From the NCBI RefSeq assembly GCF_900086655.1, contig NZ_LT575476.1:4589405-4653404 (forward strand): a stretch of DNA of 64,000 bases. The letters run 5' to 3'. The translations under genes were made by a program, and so were the position numbers. This DNA is from Paenibacillus tuaregi (GTDB lineage: Bacteria > Bacillota > Bacilli > Paenibacillales > Paenibacillaceae). Under the pieces are notes generated by a model. The model had not been told where the DNA came from. It was given only the letters and a program-made list of their open reading frames with translations, and made no database searches. This document shows positions 8,388 to 18,110 of this stretch, piece by piece (positions within the stretch are counted from its first letter, which is position 1; the number at the start of each line of letters is the position of its first letter).

Positions 8388-8711
8388 ATGGGAGAACTGA
8401 AACAGTACGACACCAAAGACCATCCATTCGAGCTCAGGCATGAAGTCAAACGGTTGAATTCCCGTTTAGACGATATCGCCGATGCCCTGGAGAGATCTGA
8501 TTTCAAGGATATAATAGAAAATTATACCTCTCCGAAGAAACGGCTGATCTCCAACTTCACATCCGGCTTGGCCAGAGGGCTCGGTTTAACCATCGGGACC
8601 GCTCTCGTTCTCGCTTTATTTGGATGGATCACCAGCTTCTTCGTGTCTATGCCGCTCATTGGCGAATTTCTGGCCAATATTCAGCATTACATGGATGCCT
8701 ATAAGAAATAA
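8388..8711 (+). CDS. DUF5665 family membrane protein
   Basis: 107 residues from ATG at 8388; GTG at 8376 is in frame but sits on the purine-rich site. Residues 1-60 are a charged helix (LRHEVKRLNSRLDDIADALE), followed by the conserved SGLARGLGLTIGTALVLALF transmembrane helix and a second hydrophobic segment ending in a basic tail. This is the DUF5665 pattern, with no known function. It is followed 36 bases later by a small acidic ORF and may be cotranscribed with it. Confidence 0.75.
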   Translation: MGELKQYDTKDHPFELRHEVKRLNSRLDDIADALERSDFKDIIENYTSPKKRLISNFTSGLARGLGLTIGTALVLALFGWITSFFVSMPLIGEFLANIQHYMDAYKK

Positions 8712-8747
8712 TAGCTCTATAGTCCAATTTGAAAGGAGCAGTATGCC

Positions 8748-8969
8748 ATGAGTTCTAGTCCCAAGGATGAACAGGAGAAATATACCCGCGATCAAATTTT
8801 GGACCCAGCCTTTGGAAATGCACCCAAGCACAAGGATATCGACGAGGCCGAGAATGGTTCGATGGTCAATGATATGGAAGACCTGAAACGGCTGGGCAAG
8901 GAAATGGACGAAATGAACAGCACGACAGAGGATAAAGAAAAGGGCCTTGAGAACGACCCGAAACAATGA
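8748..8969 (+). CDS. Small acidic hypothetical protein
   Basis: 73 residues, highly hydrophilic and acidic, without cysteine or membrane segment (DIDEAENGSMVNDMEDLK). AGGAG lies 8 bases before ATG. The composition suggests an intrinsically disordered protein. It is placed between the DUF5665 gene and a strong terminator, so is probably the last gene of that unit. I do not recognise a family. Confidence 0.6.
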   Translation: MSSSPKDEQEKYTRDQILDPAFGNAPKHKDIDEAENGSMVNDMEDLKRLGKEMDEMNSTTEDKEKGLENDPKQ

Positions 8970-8992
8970 TCTTTTATTACAGCTGTTCAGCT

Positions 8993-9043
8993 AAAAGGGA
9001 GTACAGCCCGGTGTACAACACCGTCCGTACTCCCTTTTCTTAT
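8993..9043 (+). terminator. Terminator between convergent genes
   Basis: AAAAGGGAGTAC pairs with GTACTCCCTTTT, with an inner CGGTGT/ACACCG stem and a TTTTCTTAT tail. It ends the small acidic gene and may also serve CorA from the other side. Confidence 0.85.
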
Positions 9044-9061
9044 GTATATTCATCAACCCTT

Positions 9062-10036
9062 TTACAAATTGGCATCTTCCTCCTCTACCTCAAGCAAATC
9101 CCCGGTCCAGCCCTTGGCCTTAAGCCATATCCATAGGCCAATCGTGCTTAGGGCAATCAAACCGCTGATCAGGACAAATCCCCATACCCCTGTCTTGATC
9201 CAAGGCAAGTAATCAAAATTCATTCCCCATATCGCCCCGATTACGGTGGCAGGTGTGAATATTGAAGCAATGATCGTTAAGGTCTTGCTAATTTCGTTCC
9301 CGCGAAAAGCCGAAATGGCATCATCAATCGAGATCAGGGTATCAATTTCCTTCTCATAATGAAGAAACAGCTTATCCGCCCGCTCCACCCGGTAAACATA
9401 TCTTTTGAAATAAACACTGCTGTCCACTTCTTCCAGATAAGCTTCCCTTGCCGCTGTGAGCAGCTCCTGGAATGAGATAAACAGATTGTGCCAGTACAAA
9501 AGCTCAAAACGCGCATTGAGAATCCGGTCCATGATATGCTTTTGGTTCGACTTTCTCATAATGTCTTCGACTCTTCGCAGATTGGCTTCAAAGTTATCCA
9601 TACCGGCGTGGAAATAATGGAGGATGCTCCTTACTAAAATAAATAATCCGTCTCTAGGATGGGTACATGAATTTAATAACCTGATTCTTTCCTCGGTTGT
9701 CATGATGCTACGGGTATGTTCATCCAAATTGATCGTTATAAACAGATCATCACTCAGGAAGAAGTGGAACTTGTTGCATGATCTGGAGGTATCGATCTCC
9801 ACCTTCACAGAGTACAGCAGCGACCCAAAGATCATAGGTCTCTCCCCCTCTGGAAATCTTACGGACAAGTAACTCGTCTCCACTTTGGGAATCTCCTTAA
9901 TCCATTCCTCTGTAAGCGGATACTTCTGTTCAAGCTCGCTAACCAAAGGCTCGTTCCAGTCTTCAATGCTCAGGTCGATCCATTTCCAGCCCCCGCTCAT
10001 GGACCATTCCCGGTAGCTGCTCTCCTGACTATTCAT
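9062..10036 (-). CDS. CorA family magnesium/divalent cation transporter
   Basis: 324 residues from ATG at 10036, with AAAGGAG 8 bases upstream (the in-frame GTG at 10045 abuts it). The cytoplasmic N-terminal two thirds are alpha/beta with a long stalk helix; the C-terminus has two membrane helices and the signature GMNFDYLPW (the GMN motif) at the first helix end. CorA homologues form pentameric channels for Mg2+ or, in some, Co2+/Zn2+. The loop after GMN lacks the usual MPE sequence, so ion selectivity may differ. The C-terminal tail is acidic rather than basic. Confidence 0.85.
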   Translation of the reverse strand: MNSQESSYREWSMSGGWKWIDLSIEDWNEPLVSELEQKYPLTEEWIKEIPKVETSYLSVRFPEGERPMIFGSLLYSVKVEIDTSRSCNKFHFFLSDDLFITINLDEHTRSIMTTEERIRLLNSCTHPRDGLFILVRSILHYFHAGMDNFEANLRRVEDIMRKSNQKHIMDRILNARFELLYWHNLFISFQELLTAAREAYLEEVDSSVYFKRYVYRVERADKLFLHYEKEIDTLISIDDAISAFRGNEISKTLTIIASIFTPATVIGAIWGMNFDYLPWIKTGVWGFVLISGLIALSTIGLWIWLKAKGWTGDLLEVEEEDANL

Positions 10037-10068
10037 CGGCCCCACTCCTTTCCCAATTTATTATTCCC

Positions 10069-10109
10069 AAAAAAGACACGCCATTCCCACAGGAATTAGG
10101 CGTGTCTTC
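10069..10109 (-). terminator. Terminator of the sigB operon
   Basis: On the minus strand AAGACACGCC pairs with GGCGTGTCTT, with an inner ATTCC/GGAAT stem, followed by TTTTTT. It lies 27 bases past the sigB stop. Confidence 0.85.
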
Positions 10110-10136
10110 CTCATTATCTATTCTATGACGAATCTA

Positions 10137-10907
10137 TCAGGAGCCTGAGTTGGACATGATCTGCTTCAGCTTCTCGGTCGCCCGCTTCTGAATCCGGGAC
10201 ACGCTCATTTGTGAAACTCCCAGCTTTTGAGCTATTGCCCGCTGGGATTGACCGTCCTGGAAGGCAAGCAGGAGGACACTCTGTTCCTGCTCCTTCAGCT
10301 GGCTAAGCGCCTGCTGCAGATCCATTCTTTTCTCCACGGTATCATAATCATTCGCATCTGAGCTGATCAATTCTCCAAGGGTTGCTGTACTCTCATCTTG
10401 GGATAGCGGGGAATCCAGTGACACGTAATGGTAGCATTCGCGCCCTGCCAACACCTCAACCGTCTCCTCGACCGAGAGATCAAGGTACTCCGCAATCTCC
10501 TTCACATCCGGAGAGCGCTCGAGCTTAACTGTAAGCTCGTCAATGGCTTGCTGTACAAGCGCCCCCTTCTCCTTGATGCGGCGTGGGACCTGAATATACC
10601 AAGACTTATCCCTCAGAAAGTTCTTCATGTGACCGATCATGCTCTTCATCGCGTAGGGTTCAAAAGGAATTCCCAGATTAATATCATACTGCTGCAGCAG
10701 CCGAATCAATGCCATCTGGCCTACCTGATACAGATCTTCGTATAAGTCCGGACGGTTGCGGGCGATCTTCCCGGCCGCCATCTTCACCATGGGCTCGTAT
10801 TTCTTGATGAGCTCGGTGGCAATTTCATTGTCCTTCGTCTGCTGGTACTCCCAAATCAGACCGATGGATTCGTTCATAGACTCTGGGGGAGTCAGCCGAT
10901 CCGTCAT
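10137..10907 (-). CDS. sigB: RNA polymerase sigma factor SigB
   Basis: 256 residues with the full sigma-70 group 3 layout: region 2 (DLYQVGQMALIRLLQQYD and FEPYAMKSMIGHMKNFLRD), region 3 (IDELTVKLERSPDVKEIAEYLDLS) and region 4 with the helix-turn-helix QRAIAQKLGVSQMSVSRIQK. It directs the general stress regulon and is held inactive by RsbW. Its start overlaps the rsbW stop by 4 bases (ATGA), so synthesis is translationally coupled to its own anti-sigma factor. It is the last gene of the operon. Confidence 0.93.
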   Translation of the reverse strand: MTDRLTPPESMNESIGLIWEYQQTKDNEIATELIKKYEPMVKMAAGKIARNRPDLYEDLYQVGQMALIRLLQQYDINLGIPFEPYAMKSMIGHMKNFLRDKSWYIQVPRRIKEKGALVQQAIDELTVKLERSPDVKEIAEYLDLSVEETVEVLAGRECYHYVSLDSPLSQDESTATLGELISSDANDYDTVEKRMDLQQALSQLKEQEQSVLLLAFQDGQSQRAIAQKLGVSQMSVSRIQKRATEKLKQIMSNSGS

Positions 10908-11356
10908 ACTTTCTCCTCACTGCGAGCAAGATTTCGGATCAGAACGACCTTGGTTCCTTTCCCTGCCTCGCTCACAACGCTCACATCGTCCATAAGCGCC
11001 TGCATCAGATAGAAGCCGAGACCGCCGATTTGGGCATCCTCCAGATCTTTATCATGAAGTGTTGCCCGATCGTCTTTTTTGTCCCACGCATCAAAGCTCT
11101 CCCCTTCATCTTTGACCGTAATTGACAATGAATCCGGCTTGATTTCAAACGTAACTTCAACAGTACCATCTTCCTGCTTGTATGCATAAAGTACCGAATT
11201 GTTACACGCCTCCGAAACCGCGACCTTCATGTCTTCGATGTCCTCATAGGAAAAACCCATTTTAGAAGCTATACCATATAAATTTAATCTGACTATATCG
11301 ACATAATCCGCAGTGGCCGGTAAGTGTAATATAACTCTTTGAACTTCGTCTTTCAT
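10904..11356 (-). CDS. rsbW: Anti-sigma-B factor / serine kinase RsbW
   Basis: 150 residues of a GHKL-type kinase: VSEACNNSVLYAY (N-box), VKDEGESFD (G1 box) and GGLGFYLMQALMDDV (G2 box). RsbW binds SigB and phosphorylates RsbV. It starts 18 bases after rsbV and overlaps sigB by 4 bases. All the catalytic boxes are intact. Confidence 0.93.
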   Translation of the reverse strand: MKDEVQRVILHLPATADYVDIVRLNLYGIASKMGFSYEDIEDMKVAVSEACNNSVLYAYKQEDGTVEVTFEIKPDSLSITVKDEGESFDAWDKKDDRATLHDKDLEDAQIGGLGFYLMQALMDDVSVVSEAGKGTKVVLIRNLARSEEKV

Positions 11357-11374
11357 TCTAACTTCGATCCTTTC

Positions 11375-11713
11375 CTATTGGGGATTCTCCTGGGACGCAA
11401 AAAACTTGGCGATACCGGTCATGTCAAACAGCTTCTGGATCTGCGGGGGAACTTCCCGAACATAAAACTGCGCATCCATGCCATGTCTTGCCTTCAGGAT
11501 AGATAACAAAATACCAATGCCCGTGCTATCGATGTATTTCAGGTCTTTGAGGTTCATCACTAAGTCAAGTTCCCCATCCCCAACCAGAGGTTCCATCACC
11601 TGTCTGAAATCCGGCGCCACGGACAAATCCAATTCTCCTCTAAGGTACACCGTGCAGGTACCACCTTCTACTTGGGTCGTAGCATTGAACTTATCATTTT
11701 TATTTGTATTCAT
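11375..11713 (-). CDS. rsbV: Anti-anti-sigma factor RsbV
   Basis: 112 residues from ATG at 11713, which follows a GGAGAGAG site; the frame extends 12 codons further without one. It is a STAS-domain protein with the phosphorylation motif YIDSTGIGILL, target Ser63. Unphosphorylated RsbV sequesters RsbW and frees SigB; the upstream PP2C phosphatase gene in this locus would be the enzyme that dephosphorylates it. Confidence 0.92.
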   Translation of the reverse strand: MNTNKNDKFNATTQVEGGTCTVYLRGELDLSVAPDFRQVMEPLVGDGELDLVMNLKDLKYIDSTGIGILLSILKARHGMDAQFYVREVPPQIQKLFDMTGIAKFFASQENPQ

Positions 11714-11754
11714 AGACACTCTCTCCTGAATTATGTTTTTCTGTATCAACTAGG

Positions 11755-11781
11755 CCATTCTATAATTTATAACCTTTAAAC
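11755..11781 (-). promoter_or_regulatory. Candidate promoter before rsbV
   Basis: The minus strand has GTTTAA, a perfect SigB -35 element, at 11781-11776, but the bases 12-15 further on (TAGAATGG) match the SigB -10 only partly and read more like a SigA -10. A promoter in this 98 base gap would allow rsbV-rsbW-sigB to be expressed apart from the kinase genes. Confidence 0.3.
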
Positions 11782-11811
11782 CGGATTATGAAACAGCCAG
11801 CAATCAAGGAA

Positions 11812-13479
11812 TTAACTTCCTTTCACCTGTTCCAGCGAGTTCATCCCATATTCCGGTTCTGGATACTCAGTTAATATTTTTTTGATACTGCCGAGCTTAA
11901 CCGGTTTGCTGACATAATCAACCATCCCGACTTCCAGGCAGCGGTTCCTGGTTCCCTCCATCACATTGGCGGTCATAGCGATAATGACAGGACGTTTGCC
12001 CTTGCCCGCATTTTCACAAATGCGGCGGGTTGCCTCCAGGCCATCCATCACGGGCATTTGGAGATCCATAAAGATATAATCATATCCACCCGGTTGACGG
12101 GCCATCTCAATGGCCTGTCTTCCATCTTCAGCCACGTCCGCCCGGTAACCAAGCTTGCGGAGCATGCTGAGCATCAGTTTCTGATTGATCGGATGGTCAT
12201 CCACAACCAGCACCCGCTTGGAGAACGGAAGCTGGACCACTTCAGCCAGTTCCTCGTTCTTGTGTGTATAATCCTGCGGGTCTTCCTCATACTTCCCCAC
12301 GTTGATTGTGAAGGTAAAGGTGGCCCCTTTCTCCTCCATTGATTCGACGCAGATATCTCCGCCCATCAGCTGTACGAGCGTACGGCATATGGCCAGCCCC
12401 AATCCGGTCCCCCCATATTTACGGGTCATTGAAGAATCGAGCTGGGAGAATGGCTTGAATAATTTATCGATCTTATCAGCTGGAATACCGATACCGGTAT
12501 CTTTTACTGTAAATTCCAGAGTCATCCGGTCATCTTCTTCATGCTTCGGGGTTACCACAAGATAAATCCCGCCATGGTCTGTAAATTTGATAGAGTTGGA
12601 GATCAGATTGATCAGAATCTGCCGCATCCGGCCTTGATCCCCATAGACGACGGAAGGTATCTGTTCATCAATAAAATACACCAGCTCCAGGTTCTTGCGC
12701 CCCGCATCCACCGAGAACAGGTTAAACACCTCTTGAATTCCGCTCTGTAGCTCAAATGGCGTCTCCTCAAGCTCCATTTTGCCCGACTCCATCTTGGTGA
12801 AATCGAGGATATCATTAATGACGGTCACTAACGCATCCGCGCTTTTGCGGATAATGTCCGTATACTCTTTCTGCTCCTCTTGAAGATCCGTTTCCATCAG
12901 CAAATCGATCATGCCGATTACCCCGTTCATTGGAGTCCGGATCTCGTGGCTCATCATGGCAAGGAACTCCGTTTTGGCCTTGGCCGCAATCTCCGCTGCC
13001 TCCTTAGCCTTCACCAGTTCCTCGTTAATCCGCTCAAGCTCCAGTGTCTTCTGATGAAGGAGCATGGACTGGGTTTTATGCTTTTTGTTCGTCAAATACA
13101 TGCTGACAAAGCCCTCAATCTTGGAGCGCAAAATCTGGGGAATGAACGGCTTCACCATATAGTCAATAGCACCCGCCGAGTATCCCGCGAACAATTGGTC
13201 CGCTTCTTTGCTGTTGGCCGAAATAAATATGATCGGAATGTCCTTGGTCTTGTCGCGGGCCTTGATCAGCTTAGCCGTCTCGATCCCGTCCATGCCAGGC
13301 ATCTGCACATCCAGCACGATCACAGCGAATTCATCCTTCAGCAAATGTCTAAGAGCCTCTTCCCCCGAGGTTGCTTTGACCAGATTGTACTCCTCGCTAT
13401 CGAGCACCGCCTCCAGAGCCAGCAAATTCTCGGGGCGGTCATCTACCAGCAATATGTGAATTGGTTCGTGATACCCCAT
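11812..13479 (-). CDS. Hybrid histidine kinase with receivers at both ends
   Basis: 555 residues. Domain order: receiver (1-125, [10 protein letters not shown], phospho-Asp in [15 protein letters not shown]), a coiled coil (130-175), HisKA with [12 protein letters not shown], HATPase with [11 protein letters not shown] and [11 protein letters not shown], then a second receiver ([26 protein letters not shown]). There is no sensory or membrane domain, so it is cytoplasmic and probably takes input through its N-terminal receiver. It lies 28 bases after the CheR-type gene and upstream of rsbV, so a place in SigB control is likely, but B. cereus has no direct equivalent that I know of. Confidence 0.85.
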   Translation of the reverse strand: MGYHEPIHILLVDDRPENLLALEAVLDSEEYNLVKATSGEEALRHLLKDEFAVIVLDVQMPGMDGIETAKLIKARDKTKDIPIIFISANSKEADQLFAGYSAGAIDYMVKPFIPQILRSKIEGFVSMYLTNKKHKTQSMLLHQKTLELERINEELVKAKEAAEIAAKAKTEFLAMMSHEIRTPMNGVIGMIDLLMETDLQEEQKEYTDIIRKSADALVTVINDILDFTKMESGKMELEETPFELQSGIQEVFNLFSVDAGRKNLELVYFIDEQIPSVVYGDQGRMRQILINLISNSIKFTDHGGIYLVVTPKHEEDDRMTLEFTVKDTGIGIPADKIDKLFKPFSQLDSSMTRKYGGTGLGLAICRTLVQLMGGDICVESMEEKGATFTFTINVGKYEEDPQDYTHKNEELAEVVQLPFSKRVLVVDDHPINQKLMLSMLRKLGYRADVAEDGRQAIEMARQPGGYDYIFMDLQMPVMDGLEATRRICENAGKGKRPVIIAMTANVMEGTRNRCLEVGMVDYVSKPVKLGSIKKILTEYPEPEYGMNSLEQVKGS

Positions 13480-13507
13480 GGAATCCTCCTCAATTGTGGT
13501 GACAAAT

Positions 13508-14380
13508 TTATTTTATCTTACGATAGATTTTCTCTGTCGTATCCAAGGGCTCATAGCTGTCGGCAAACGCTGTAAATTGAATCGATTCTTTAGAGCCCAA
13601 TACAAGTACGCCAAAACGGCTTAAGCTTTCATAAAACAATTCGTGAACCCGGTTCCGCAGCGTGTCATTGAAATAAATCATGACATTACGGCAGAAGATC
13701 ACGTTAAACTCATTAAAGGAGCGGTCTGTGGCCAGATTGTGCTCCGCAAAAATCATATTTTTCCGAAGGAACGGATGGAAGAGGACCGAATTATATTTCG
13801 CTGTATAATATTCCGAGAAGGAACGGGTGCCTCCCGATTCCAGATAGTTCTTCGTATAAAGCTGCATTCGCTGAATATTGAAAATCCCCTCTTTCGCCTG
13901 AGCGAGCGAACGATCATTCATATCCGTCGCATAGATTCTGGACTTCTCATAAAGGCCCTCCTCATGCAGTATAATCGCCATGGAGTACACCTCTTCGCCG
14001 GTTGAACAGCCGGCATGCCAAATCCGGATATAAGGATACGTTCTGAGGATCGGAATCACCTTCTGGCGAAATGTCCGGAACAGCTCAGGATCCCGGAACA
14101 TTTCAGTTACAGGTATTGATAAATTGTAGACAAGCCGCTCGAAGCAGTCTCTGTCATGCATGACTTTCTCCAGCAGACCAGAGATGGTGTTCACGTTCTC
14201 GGCATGCACGGAATGCCAGATGCGCCTTCTGAGCGAAGGCAGGGCATAATTGCGGAAATCATAGCCGTACAACCGGTGAATCCCTTCAAGCAATAGCTCT
14301 ATCTCAATTGTCTCACGCTCGCTCTCATCAATGCTTCTGGGAGAAGGAACGTCATTTTCAGAGGAATTGCCTGATGTCAT
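13508..14380 (-). CDS. CheR-type methyltransferase, RsbM-like
   Basis: 290 residues. An N-terminal helical domain ([20 protein letters not shown]) precedes a SAM-binding domain with [15 protein letters not shown], then [10 protein letters not shown] and [13 protein letters not shown], all typical of CheR glutamate methyltransferases. No chemoreceptor or other che gene is near. The setting, between a large hybrid kinase and a further kinase of a SigB locus, matches RsbM of Bacillus cereus, which methylates and restrains the RsbK kinase. I infer the same role here; the pentapeptide-binding tether of chemotaxis CheR is not expected. Confidence 0.8.
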   Translation of the reverse strand: MTSGNSSENDVPSPRSIDESERETIEIELLLEGIHRLYGYDFRNYALPSLRRRIWHSVHAENVNTISGLLEKVMHDRDCFERLVYNLSIPVTEMFRDPELFRTFRQKVIPILRTYPYIRIWHAGCSTGEEVYSMAIILHEEGLYEKSRIYATDMNDRSLAQAKEGIFNIQRMQLYTKNYLESGGTRSFSEYYTAKYNSVLFHPFLRKNMIFAEHNLATDRSFNEFNVIFCRNVMIYFNDTLRNRVHELFYESLSRFGVLVLGSKESIQFTAFADSYEPLDTTEKIYRKIK

Positions 14381-14444
14381 GAAATTTATCCCCTTTGTTC
14401 GTCTTGATACTAGTTATTAAATTATTATTACCCTCAAAACGCCC

Positions 14445-17400
14445 TTACGAATACAACCACACTCGCATCAAGGACAGAAGCTGATCGGTCTGAATAGGTT
14501 TCTTCATATAATCGGAGGCCCCGGCTTCAATACACTTGAACCGATCATCCTTCATCGCCTTAGCTGTCAGGGCAATAATAGGCAGCTTCTCGAACTGCGG
14601 GATCTCACGGATTCGGCGCATCGCCTCGTAGCCATCCATTTCCGGCATCATCATATCCATTAATACCAGGTCAAAATCCCCGTGCTGCTCAAGCAGTTCC
14701 AAGGCCTCTCTTCCGTTCTCCGCAAAAACAACATCCATCTGGTACCCTTCAAGCACGCTGGACAGAGCGAATACATTTCGCACATCGTCATCCACGAGAA
14801 GGATCTTCTTGCCCTCAAACAGTTCTTCCTTGTTATGCAGCTTTTGCAGGATTTTCCGTTTTTCCTCCGGCAGATTGGCTTCCACTCTGTGAAGGAACAG
14901 GGTAGTCTCATCCAAGAGCCGCTCAGGAGACTTCACATCCTTAATAATGATCGATTCCGCATACTTGCGCAGCCGGGTCTCCTCCTTGCTGTCAAGCTCC
15001 TTGCCAGTATAAATAATGATCGGAAGATCATGCAGGTTCTCATCATCACGTATCTGATCCAGAAGCATGAACCCGGTCATATCGGTCAGCATCAGGTCCA
15101 GGATCATGCAGTCGTAACGCTGCTTATGCAGCTCCGCCAAAGCTTCGGCACCTGTGGAGACAGCGGTAATAGCCACATCATCATGCCCTACCAGTTCAAT
15201 GATTGCGCCGCGTTGAACCTGGTCATCCTCTACCACCAAGAGGTGCTTGAGATCGTTATCCATATAAGACTCAATATGAGCAAAAGCACGCTCCAGCTCT
15301 TGACGGGATGAAGGCTTCTGGAGATAGGCAATAGCCCCCATCTTCATTCCCTGCTTCACGTCATCCACAACGGAAATCACATGGACTGGAATATGACGGG
15401 TGTCCGGATTCCCTTTTAGCTCACCGAGAATAGACCAGCCATCCATAACCGGAAGCTGAATATCGAGAATAATCGCGTCCGGCAGATAGGTTCTGGCAAG
15501 CTTAAGACCCTCATCCCCTTGGAACGCATTCAGCGTCTTGAAGCCGTAAGCTTTGGCCATGTCCACCAGAATTTTGGCAAAATGAAAATCATCCTCCACG
15601 ATCAGCATGACCTTATCCTGCGGAGTAATCAGGTCACGGTCATCGGAAAGAACCTCGTTCATGCCGCCAGCTAAGTGCTGCGTATGTCTACGCGGAGAGT
15701 CCTCTTGAACTGCAGCCGGTTCGATCGTCTGAACGGCGGCAGCCGCACTTTTCAGTCCGTCCTTCAGTTGGCTAAGGCCAGCCATCGGGAGATACAAAGT
15801 AAATTCGCTTCCCTTGCCCTCCTCAGACTTTAGATCTATTCCCCCGCCCAGCAGAGCAGCGAGTCCCCTGCTGATCGACAGCCCAAGCCCAGTGCCCCCA
15901 TAGCGCCGGCTGGTCGTTCCATCGGCCTGCTGGAACGCTTCAAAGATCAATTTGGTTTTGTCCTTTGGAATACCAATACCCGTGTCCTTCACCGTGAATG
16001 CAAGATATTGCGCTTCATGGTCCAGATATAACGGAAGTTCTTCAGCCTTGGGACGGGTGATGTGAAAGCTGACGCCGCCTTCTGAAGTGAATTTGAATGC
16101 ATTGGACAGCAGATTTCGGAGAATTTGCTTCACACGATACCCGTCCGTGGTCACAGCTTCAGGCAGTCCCTTCTCTACTTCAATCTGGAGCCCCAGCTGT
16201 TTCTTAGCCGCCACTTCCTTGAAGTTGCTCTCCACGAACTTTCCAAGCTCCTCCAGACTGACAGACTCTTCATTGATTTCCATCTTGCCCGCATCCACCT
16301 TGGACAGATCCAGGATCTCATCAATCATCTTCAAAAGATCGGCACCCGACATATAGATCGTTTGGGCATATTCCTTCTGCTTCTGGGTCAAATTCTCTTC
16401 TTTATTCTCCGACAAGAGCTGGGAGAGGATAAGAAGACTGTTCAGAGGGGTCCGCAGCTCATGCGACATATTGGCCAGAAACTCTGATTTATATTTGCTG
16501 GTAAGCGCAAGCTGGCTGGCCTGCTCTTCCAGCTGAATCTTCGTCTTCTCGATTTCGTTATTCTTCTCCTCAACCTCCTGCACCTGCTCCTGCAGGGCAT
16601 GGGTCTTGGCTATCAATTCAGTATTAAAATGCTCGAGTTCCTCCTGCTGGCGTTGAAGCTGCTCTTCGGAGCGTTTCAGAGCAAGCGTCTGCTCCTCAAG
16701 ATTCTCATTGGAGCGGCGGAGTTCCTCCTGCTGGCTCTGCAGCTCTTCGGACTGGCATTGAAGCTCTTCCGCCAGGGTCTGGGATTCTCTCAGCAGCTCC
16801 TCTACCCGGAGCCGGCCCATAATGTTATTAAGAATAATTCCCAGACTGTTGGCCAGTTCCTTGAGCAGATGCTTCTGAACATCTGAGAACTTGAGGAAAT
16901 TCGCGACCTCAATAACACCAAGCAGCTGATTCTCGAACAATACAGGATGAATCAGCACTTCCGCTGGCTCCGCTTCACCAAGCCCGGAGCGGACCGTGAT
17001 ATAACCTGCCGGAAGCTGCGTTAAGTTAATAGGCTCTTTGGAAATTGCAACCTGACCGACAAGACCTTCGCCAAATTTGATCGACTGTTTCGGACGTACG
17101 GCTTCATCCATAGCATACGCCCCTGTAAGCATAAGCTCATCCGGGCTGGATTCATCATTACTGATATATATCGCGCCATAGCGTCCCCCCAATATAGGGG
17201 TAAACTCGTTAATAAACACCTGGGACACTTGTTCCAGTGAGTTGACCCCGTGCAGCAGCTCTGTTATACGCGCAAGGTTGGAGTTAATCCAGGTCTGATC
17301 CTGCTGGGACTGCAGATACTTCATCTCCAGCTCCTGCTTCTGATCCAGATCCTCTGACAGCTTCTGAAATACCCTGGCTACATCGCCAATCTCGTCGGCA

Positions 17401-18110
17401 GTTGTGACGTTGATCCGCCGGATTGCCTTAAGCTTGCCCTTGCTGAAGCTGTTCATCATCATGGACACCGTATTGAGTCCCCGTGTTATGCTTGGCAGAA
17501 CCCATAACATGATCCCCAGTGCAAGCAGAAGCCCTGCAGCCATCACAGTTACGGTCAACTGAATGGACTGCTCGTATGCGGACTTAGCCACTTGGACTTC
17601 TTCATTAATTTGCAGGTCCTGATACGTCCCTAAGGAATTAATACTGTCCAGAATCTTGCTCTGAAGATCAACTCCATAAGCATTCCGGTATTCAATAGCC
17701 TTGGTCATGTCTTGCTTGTTCAGTAAAGCAAGCTGATCATCCAGATAAGCCTTGTATGCATCCCAGGCCTTCTCGACATTGGAAATAATCAACTGCTCCT
17801 CTGGACTGACCTTACTCTTCTTTAAAGCCTCCAGGTGCGTATCCGCCTTGCTTACATTCCCTAATAGCTCTTTCTCTGTACTGCCCAATGAAATCGACGG
17901 ATTAAGCAGCAGGTTCGCCATTCTCTTCGTAACTTCATTAACCTGTGCCCGCATATCCCCCGAGCTTCTGATTTTCATATATCTCTGCTGATAGATCTGA
18001 TCAATCTGCTTGTTCATCAAGTCCATCCGGTCATATCCGATGAACGTAAGGATCAGCAGAATAGCCATAAGCGAGCTGAAGCCAATCAGCAGTTTACTTC
18101 GGATTCTCAT
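14445..18110 (-). CDS. Large membrane hybrid sensor kinase, RsbK-like, three receivers
   Basis: 1221 residues from ATG at 18110, which overlaps the phosphatase stop (ATGA); a start 14 codons upstream is possible but lacks a site. Order: membrane helix (8-28), four-helix extracellular sensor, membrane helix (about 185-205), HAMP, GAF (about 280-430), glutamine/glutamate-rich coiled coil, HisKA (ANMSHELRTPLNSL), HATPase (GTGLGLSISRGL), then three receivers with acidic sites ILDIQLP, ILDLMLT and LMDMMMP. It corresponds to RsbK of B. cereus, which phosphorylates the receiver of the RsbY phosphatase. The glutamates in the HAMP to coiled-coil part are plausible methylation sites for the neighbouring CheR-type enzyme. 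Confidence 0.87.
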   Translation of the reverse strand: MRIRSKLLIGFSSLMAILLILTFIGYDRMDLMNKQIDQIYQQRYMKIRSSGDMRAQVNEVTKRMANLLLNPSISLGSTEKELLGNVSKADTHLEALKKSKVSPEEQLIISNVEKAWDAYKAYLDDQLALLNKQDMTKAIEYRNAYGVDLQSKILDSINSLGTYQDLQINEEVQVAKSAYEQSIQLTVTVMAAGLLLALGIMLWVLPSITRGLNTVSMMMNSFSKGKLKAIRRINVTTADEIGDVARVFQKLSEDLDQKQELEMKYLQSQQDQTWINSNLARITELLHGVNSLEQVSQVFINEFTPILGGRYGAIYISNDESSPDELMLTGAYAMDEAVRPKQSIKFGEGLVGQVAISKEPINLTQLPAGYITVRSGLGEAEPAEVLIHPVLFENQLLGVIEVANFLKFSDVQKHLLKELANSLGIILNNIMGRLRVEELLRESQTLAEELQCQSEELQSQQEELRRSNENLEEQTLALKRSEEQLQRQQEELEHFNTELIAKTHALQEQVQEVEEKNNEIEKTKIQLEEQASQLALTSKYKSEFLANMSHELRTPLNSLLILSQLLSENKEENLTQKQKEYAQTIYMSGADLLKMIDEILDLSKVDAGKMEINEESVSLEELGKFVESNFKEVAAKKQLGLQIEVEKGLPEAVTTDGYRVKQILRNLLSNAFKFTSEGGVSFHITRPKAEELPLYLDHEAQYLAFTVKDTGIGIPKDKTKLIFEAFQQADGTTSRRYGGTGLGLSISRGLAALLGGGIDLKSEEGKGSEFTLYLPMAGLSQLKDGLKSAAAAVQTIEPAAVQEDSPRRHTQHLAGGMNEVLSDDRDLITPQDKVMLIVEDDFHFAKILVDMAKAYGFKTLNAFQGDEGLKLARTYLPDAIILDIQLPVMDGWSILGELKGNPDTRHIPVHVISVVDDVKQGMKMGAIAYLQKPSSRQELERAFAHIESYMDNDLKHLLVVEDDQVQRGAIIELVGHDDVAITAVSTGAEALAELHKQRYDCMILDLMLTDMTGFMLLDQIRDDENLHDLPIIIYTGKELDSKEETRLRKYAESIIIKDVKSPERLLDETTLFLHRVEANLPEEKRKILQKLHNKEELFEGKKILLVDDDVRNVFALSSVLEGYQMDVVFAENGREALELLEQHGDFDLVLMDMMMPEMDGYEAMRRIREIPQFEKLPIIALTAKAMKDDRFKCIEAGASDYMKKPIQTDQLLSLMRVWLYS

